From positions 84,225,293 through 84,289,292 of the forward strand of contig OX328124.1 in NCBI GenBank assembly GCA_946811695.1: a stretch of 64,000 bases of DNA. Reading direction: 5' to 3'. This stretch comes from Gonocerus acuteangulatus (lineage: Eukaryota; Arthropoda; Insecta; Hemiptera; Coreidae). How positions within the stretch are numbered: the stretch's first letter is position 1; each line of letters opens with the position of its first letter. Positions 58,358 through 64,000 of this stretch are shown one piece after another. A model generated the notes under the pieces. It saw only the letters and a list, made by a program, of their open reading frames with translations. It ran no database searches and had not been told where the DNA came from. The position numbers were made by a program, and so were the translations under genes.

Positions 58358-59585
58358 TGAAAACAAACATGAACAGTTTTAGTATTTTATATTTGGAATG
58401 AATACCTGATTCAATTTTTACTTTTTATTTAATTTTTCCGGAGAAAATCAAAGTTTTTTTCTTTGCAAAAAAGTACAAATTACAGTCAGTACAGCCAAAT
58501 TAATTATTTGGTTCCAGAGTAAACCTCCCGTCCTAGCAGCCGGATTTAGTTTACTCGTACAGTACATATTTCTTACATTCTTCATAGATATTTATGAATT
58601 ATATCGAGTTCACATTGCGGCCAGTATAAGCAAATTAGTAATTTGGGTCAAGGTTACGGGAACGAGAAGAGCAAAGAGCATAATGCTATACCAAATGAGT
58701 TGAAATCGTTCTATGCTTTCTGCTGGTGCACTCCGTTTACTTCCCTTTAACAGGTATGGGGAACCTTGGTCATGTTGTGGGCCAAACTTTAGTGTTTAAA
58801 TGCGTTTGCGGGCCGAGCAGATGGTTCAAAGTAAAATCAATGGCTTTGATGTTTGCTGCCTCATTCTTTGATGACGGGGCCACTCGACTTGCTCGCGCAC
58901 TAGATTCCGCAGGAGCAAGCGACAAATCTTTGTCATTTGGAGTGAGTGTAAGTAAGTAGTGTAATAGGTTTTTTTTTTAATTGGAGTTTTCAAAATGTCT
59001 TGCAGGACGGATCAAATCTTACTGCGGACCGGTTGTTGCGTTTATATGCTTTAACCTAACGTGTTTGTTTCTTTCGCTATGCTCTTTGCTTTCTCTAGGC
59101 TCCACTCTGTAAGTACCCTTAGGAGTACTTCGTCCTTATGTAGATCATATGAGGTGAGGAAAATTAGATTCAAATTTAATCAAACTGAGTGTAGGAGCAA
59201 AATATCTTCGACAGATTTATTGACAACAAAAAGTAAGTGCTAATAATTGATTGTAAGGAGTAGAAATCTGTAGTGGAAAACTAGACCGGGTAAAAAGGTG
59301 GGGAGTAAAGTAGAGCAAGATTTGCACTGATAGCTAGCCATCGGCCACACCTCTAGTCGGTGGCATTCCCATCTTTAATGGCTATCTGTAGTGCCTTCAA
59401 GAACCTGTCCGGACGCCACGAAATTCGTTAATAATACATAATTTAGTTCCCTCTTATCGTGACATCTACGATTCCTCTGCGCAGTTTTTTTGTTTTCATA
59501 GTAATAAGATATCAGACTTTAAATTATTTTTCAGGAGTCACTTTAAAAGAAGCTTAAAAAATGTTAATATCACGAACTTGGCTAT
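58358..59585. other. Unassigned, partly GC-richer
   Basis: Frames at 58726-58959 and 59061-59243 are unrecognised. No repeat found. Confidence 0.35.
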
Positions 59586-59589
59586 ATCA

Positions 59590-59775
59590 CAACTTTTGTT
59601 TTAATTTAGGAGTGAAGACTTAGGGTTTGTCTTTCTTGTTATACGAGAATATTAATAATTATTTTAATAATTTTCTTATTTTTGGTTGGTAGCAATTTAA
59701 TGTTTGTATACATGTATTGAGCGAATCGCTTTAGGTGTGAAGGCTGTTAAATAATACATAATAATAATAATAATG
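59590..59775 (+). mobile_element. LINE 3' tail with (TAA)n
   Basis: TATTGAGCGAATCGCTTTAG and GTGTGAAGGCTGTTAAATAA, followed by TAATAATAATAA. The layout is like that of the LINE end at 56850-56935. Confidence 0.55.
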
Positions 59776-59889
59776 TATGTAAACAGAAATGAGGACCTTT
59801 CTCCTTGATACACTTTAACATAATACAGTCATATTCGCGTCCCTAGGATACTGGGATCACTGTTAATTTTACTGATAGCAGAGTATGTC

Positions 59890-60090
59890 TGCTAGGCAGG
59901 CTACACACGGTCAGGCAGGCCAATCAGTTAGACCACCTGAAAGCCGGTAGCCTGAATATATTCCGGCCGGTCTGTCAGTTATGCCTGTTCAAACCGGCCG
60001 GTATATATACACGTTCAGGCGACCGGCTTTCCGGGGGACTGTTTAGATCTAACTGGCAGGCCTGCCTGACCGAGTGTAGCCTGCTTAAGA
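59890..60090. mobile_element. Fold-back (palindromic) element of about 200 bp
   Basis: The left arm GCAGGCTACACACGGTCAGG and right arm (reverse complement) GCAGGCTACACTCGGTCAGG begin an inverted repeat. It continues through AGCCGGT and CGGCCGGT towards the middle near 59990. Much GC-richer than the surroundings. The TSD is unclear. Confidence 0.8.
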
Positions 60091-61224
60091 GTCTACTTTC
60101 TTCAGCAAAAGTCCACTGTTTTCTTCGTTGAACAGAAGTTAGGTGACTTTTAATGAATTCTAATTTTATAATATAATGGTTGGACCCTATGCGCTTTTTT
60201 ATTACGTTTTTATATTGATTATAGCTCTGACTAAAATGATGTAATAATCATCATACGTTTATCTGTGCTTTAGATGCGTATTGGATCTGCACAAAAATAC
60301 ATTTGCGATAGGACCTACACAAGGACCTTTGGCACCTCCTTCCTGCATAATTGTACATACTTCGATTACCAATATAGTAGTTCTATTGGAAATAAAACGA
60401 TTTACAACTAGACTCCTTAATGAGGACAATATGAAGAACCAAACGAATAGGTTTTACAGACATAATAAGTCCCAAGGAAACACAGCGTTTCGTCCATGAT
60501 ACTCGGAACAAATCAGGCTGTACTCGAAGGAGGGAGACTGTGGGTCTGGTATCCGCGTGCAATATGGCCGAGTACATGTTGGAGGTGCAAGGCATAAACC
60601 ATGCAGGTACAGGTTCCCCGAGTCTAATGAATAAATCGAAGTGAACGTCGGACGCCGCAAGGGACTCGCAGATCTCATCTCTCTCTCCTCGGATGCAAAT
60701 ACTGCCTGGCCAATAAAGTTATCCTGCTACGCCCGGAGCCTTATAGGGCCCGATCTGATACACAAACTGATACACCTTTATCTCTCTTCGACTAGTCCGG
60801 GCTGAAGGAATGTGCATGCGAACAGACTGCAGATAGATTAGAAGCGGATGCAGGCTGCAGATCGAAAACTATCGACTACTAGCTGTGTACCGTATCAGTC
60901 CTACTGACGACAGGAAGTACTCGCTAACCGATCGCTTTCTTGTATCTTCTTCGGCTATCAAGTCGAATCCATTTAGTACAAGCTACATAACGCTTCAGGG
61001 ATTACAAGTGTTTAGTTGTTTTAGCGCGTTTCCTCTATCTCACATAGGGAGGAAAACCGCTTGTGAGGTCGACCTGACCTAATCCGGAAGTACGAACTAG
61101 AAGATTTCACCTTTCAGAGCCCACAGATCACGAAAATAGCAGTGGTTCAAATTTATATATATGTGTGTGTTTTTGAGTGTTAACAGAGAAGGTAAAGGTC
61201 TTGTTACGTTTTGACTTCATTCAT
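60091..61224. other. Unassigned, partly GC-richer
   Basis: Overlapping short frames between 60281 and 61082 have no family resemblance. Confidence 0.35.
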
Positions 61225-61474
61225 AAGCTCACCAGTGGCGGCTACAGGGGTGGGCTTGGGGGGGGCTTATCCCCCAAGCTTCAGAATGAAAATTCATAAT
61301 ATTTTTCGATTAAGTTAGAAAAATAAATTGTTTAGACAAATTAATAGTAATAAGTTCAAATTAATGTATATTTATAAAAAATTAATTCTACACCCCCACG
61401 GGTGGCGGTAATTCCATACTAAATTAGCCCCCCCCCCCAAGAAATGTTTGTCTAGAGCCGCCAATGAGGCTTGC
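61225..61474. mobile_element. hAT-like MITE of about 234 bp
   Basis: Element 61233-61466. Left CAGTGGCGGCTACAGG; reverse complement of right CATTGGCGGCTCTAG. CAGNGGCGG ends are common in hAT MITEs. Flanking 8-mers AAGCTCAC and AGGCTTGC agree at 5 of 8 positions, so the TSD is worn or absent. It contains long G and C runs that can pair. Confidence 0.75.
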
Positions 61475-63289
61475 TGAGAAAATTGTATCGGATAACCTGG
61501 CAGTTATTCATCGTAAAAAGTAAATAAATAAATAAATATGCTAAAGCATAGAAATAATTCACATAATAGTCAATTCATAGCATGATATTCCGAAGAACGT
61601 AAGGAGTGCTGAGTATTCATAAGATAATATAAACAAAAAATAAAGAGCAAAACGTAGTAAATAAAAATAAAATACCTCACAGGAAGGCCATTGAAGATTA
61701 CCTGAAAGCAATAAAAATATATTAGCGATATTATTAAATGGTTAACCTATGTTTTACAATGTTATTTTATGTGGGAAAAGATCTAATTTCATTATTACAA
61801 ATTATTCTTTAATTACCGTTCCTGTCGCTCTGCTTTTTTCACGTTCCATTTAGGAGCACTGAAAATACTAATCACAGCGGCAAGCTCAGAGGATCTTTTA
61901 CAGGCGGGCCCACGTCTAGAAGCTCTGTGGGCTTTAAAGCGAAATGAAGGGTGAGTATAGAATAATGTTTAATTAATGAAATATGACCTTTTTATACTAC
62001 TAAATAGATACTGAAATCTATTTTTTTTTTAATTCAGTCTTTCATTGTAACACTATGGCTATAATTTACGTGATCATTACCTCTTAGCTTAGTTATCTTA
62101 TGAACTTCAAACGGTGTAAATATTTCTTCAGATTGCGACTTATAGTCGAACATATGCCTTGGTTACAAATTCGTAAACTGGGTATTCATTAGCTAAACAA
62201 AGCATTGCTCAGAGTAAAATTATACAACTCACTATACTTCGCGCTTATATAAACTAGTTCAGAAAGACTTGGCTTCCTGTTTTAGAGAATCAGGTTGTTT
62301 GTTTTAAATGCGGATTGGCAAATATTTGCCTACTTTGAAACACCAGGTGGTGGAGTTTAGGGAAATTCTCAGCCCAGGGTCGATGTAGGTCGGAGTGTGC
62401 AAATGTAATCATTTGATCGATGACAACGCCTATATTCGCTGAATAAATTCCACTAACCCCAATATCCTCAACGGGTTAAAACAATTTGAATTCTGCTCTT
62501 CCTCCAAAGGCCTTGCAGAAGGATGAAAACACTTCCTATTCAAATAATAAACAGACGTTATAAATTTAATAAACAACTTTTCATTTATGCGTCATGAAAT
62601 AAATAGATTCTTTCATCTGTCATGAGATATATAGAAGTAGGTCTGGGCTGTGTTAGTGAGTACACTAAATGTTTCTTAGTGGGAGAAAGATAAATAAAAC
62701 CTAACTACGAAGTTCCATTATTTAACAAATCAGCCCTAATTGTTTTGCATGTTTAAATACTTCTTCAGGAGGTGAAAACTAAGTGAACAGCTATGAAGCA
62801 TAACGCGAACCTTCCGTTACAATGTAAACGTCCTTACTCAGCCTTAAAAACGTGGAAATTATTATATTTTATAATTTACTGGGAAATTATGTTATTTTAT
62901 GCACATTAAGTGGCCTCCCTGTAAAAATTTAAAGCCTAAATACTGTTTTTCTATCTAGCTATCAACAACTTATATAAATACTAAATAAAATTTTGCACTT
63001 CTCTGATTTCTGTTTGTTGCACGTAGCCAGGTTTTGGTTTACGTACACCCCGGACCATGTGCCACAGCAATCGTAGTTTATTTAGGAGTTGTGTGTATTC
63101 TTAAAAATTAAATATATTTTTGATCAAAAAGGTCAAATAGAGACCTTTCATTCTCGTAAGTACGGCATTAAGTGAAGATTTTGCACTTTATATTTGAGAT
63201 AAACAGCTGTCTCATCGTTACACTGAATTAATCTAGAATATTTTATCTCTCGAATAAACCTCAACAGTGGTCTGTTAGCAGACACATTT
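61475..63289. other. Unassigned AT-rich sequence
   Basis: Nothing recognised. Confidence 0.4.
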
Positions 63290-63410
63290 TAAAAGACATT
63301 TTCGATATCTAGTAGGTGGGATTGATTTTTTTTTTTTTAATTTTTTAAAATATTTTTCATGAGTAGAACTTCAATAGCTACTGCCATGGAAAATTGCTAA
63401 AAGGAAAGCG
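63290..63410 (+). repeat. Dispersed repeat family E, copy
   Basis: TTTTCGATATCTAGTAGGTG, GGATTGATTT, TTTTTCATGAGTAGAACTTC, AATAGCTACTGCCATGGAAA, TTGCTAAAAGGAAAG. Confidence 0.55.
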
Positions 63411-64000
63411 ATTAATCAGTTTAACCTGGCTAATCCATGAGTAACAACGGAACCCCGGTGTTTCAGAACCAGACAGCCGAGCTAAATACTCTCCAACTGA
63501 TGAGGCAGGCACATGAGTGAGTACGTGTTGGCTCTTCGTGGGTTGGCGTTCTCTACTCCTCCGTTTCATTCATAGACAGGCCGGATCGGCTTTTTCAATG
63601 GAGCCTCTCGCCTTGTTTCATATTCCTCATTTCAAAGTGGCGCAAACTCCTTAAATTACATATGCACATTATTTCCAGGCTCGCACGTGCTCGAGCGCGC
63701 TAACACAATAACGCACGGTAGGACACATTTACACGCAGTCCGAGCTCAGACAAATATGGACGAGGATATAATGTATAATGCATGTTATTTAGCACTAACT
63801 AATTGTGGGTTTGATTGTATGGAGATTCGGAGCGTTCCAGCCTGACATGAAACATCATTTAACTTTTTCTTCTCTCTCCGCTTACAATCATTATTTAATT
63901 GCTTAGACAGATTTTGTTAGGCATACTTATTCAAAGAGCCAGTTTCTTCTGATCAAATATGTAATGAGTACATAGATTGATCCATTGGCCCTAAAATAGA
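63411..64000. other. Unassigned sequence
   Basis: Nothing recognised. The minus frame at 63378-63569 is not supported. Confidence 0.4.

Overview
This is AT-rich eukaryotic DNA, probably from an arthropod. The evidence is two Jockey-type LINE C-termini, a Penelope-like retroelement (PLE) with a GIY-YIG domain, RTE-like LINE tails, tRNA-derived SINEs, MITEs with terminal inverted repeats (TIRs), and about fifteen long (TA)n tracts. The taxon is an inference; no host gene identifies it. I found no host gene with recognisable exons, and no rRNA, functional tRNA or CRISPR array. Every recognisable protein fragment belongs to a mobile element and is truncated or interrupted.

Region by region. 1.1-2.55 kb: a LINE C-terminal remnant with its poly(A) tail, then a 434-bp-period tandem duplication. 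3-9.3 kb: three tRNA-derived SINE copies, copies of an old dispersed repeat (here 'family F'), and the first of several units carrying a hammerhead-ribozyme-like motif. 11 kb: a 62-bp minisatellite. 14.9-17.75 kb: a rearranged inverted-repeat PLE lying inside an RTE-like tail and itself interrupted by a 1.14-kb PIF/Harbinger-like DNA element. 17.7-29.2 kb: a second SINE family, a second PLE tail, RTE tails, a 203-bp tandem duplication and many (TA)n tracts. 30-43 kb: hairpins, SINEs, LINE tails, a TIR element, another hammerhead-like unit and a hAT-like element. 46-49.3 kb: a three-level nest of insertions in a palindromic hammerhead-like unit, a 281-bp hAT-like MITE with perfect 8-bp target-site duplications (TSDs), and a 40-bp tandem repeat. 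51.7-56 kb: a 160-bp-arm palindrome centred on (TA)n and more family F. 56-61.5 kb: a second Jockey-type remnant, further tails, a GC-richer fold-back element and a hAT-like MITE.

The most interesting pattern is a recurring PLE-like unit. Its half carries a hammerhead-type core (CTGANGA, stem II, GAAAC, GTC). At least two units are two such halves joined head to head around a centre containing AGTTAAGTGA and TCACTTAACT. Two cores (8666-8699 and 47083-47116) keep every invariant residue I can check plus a perfect stem II. Hammerheads in PLEs are established knowledge; the recurring inverted-dimer layout is what deserves a second look.
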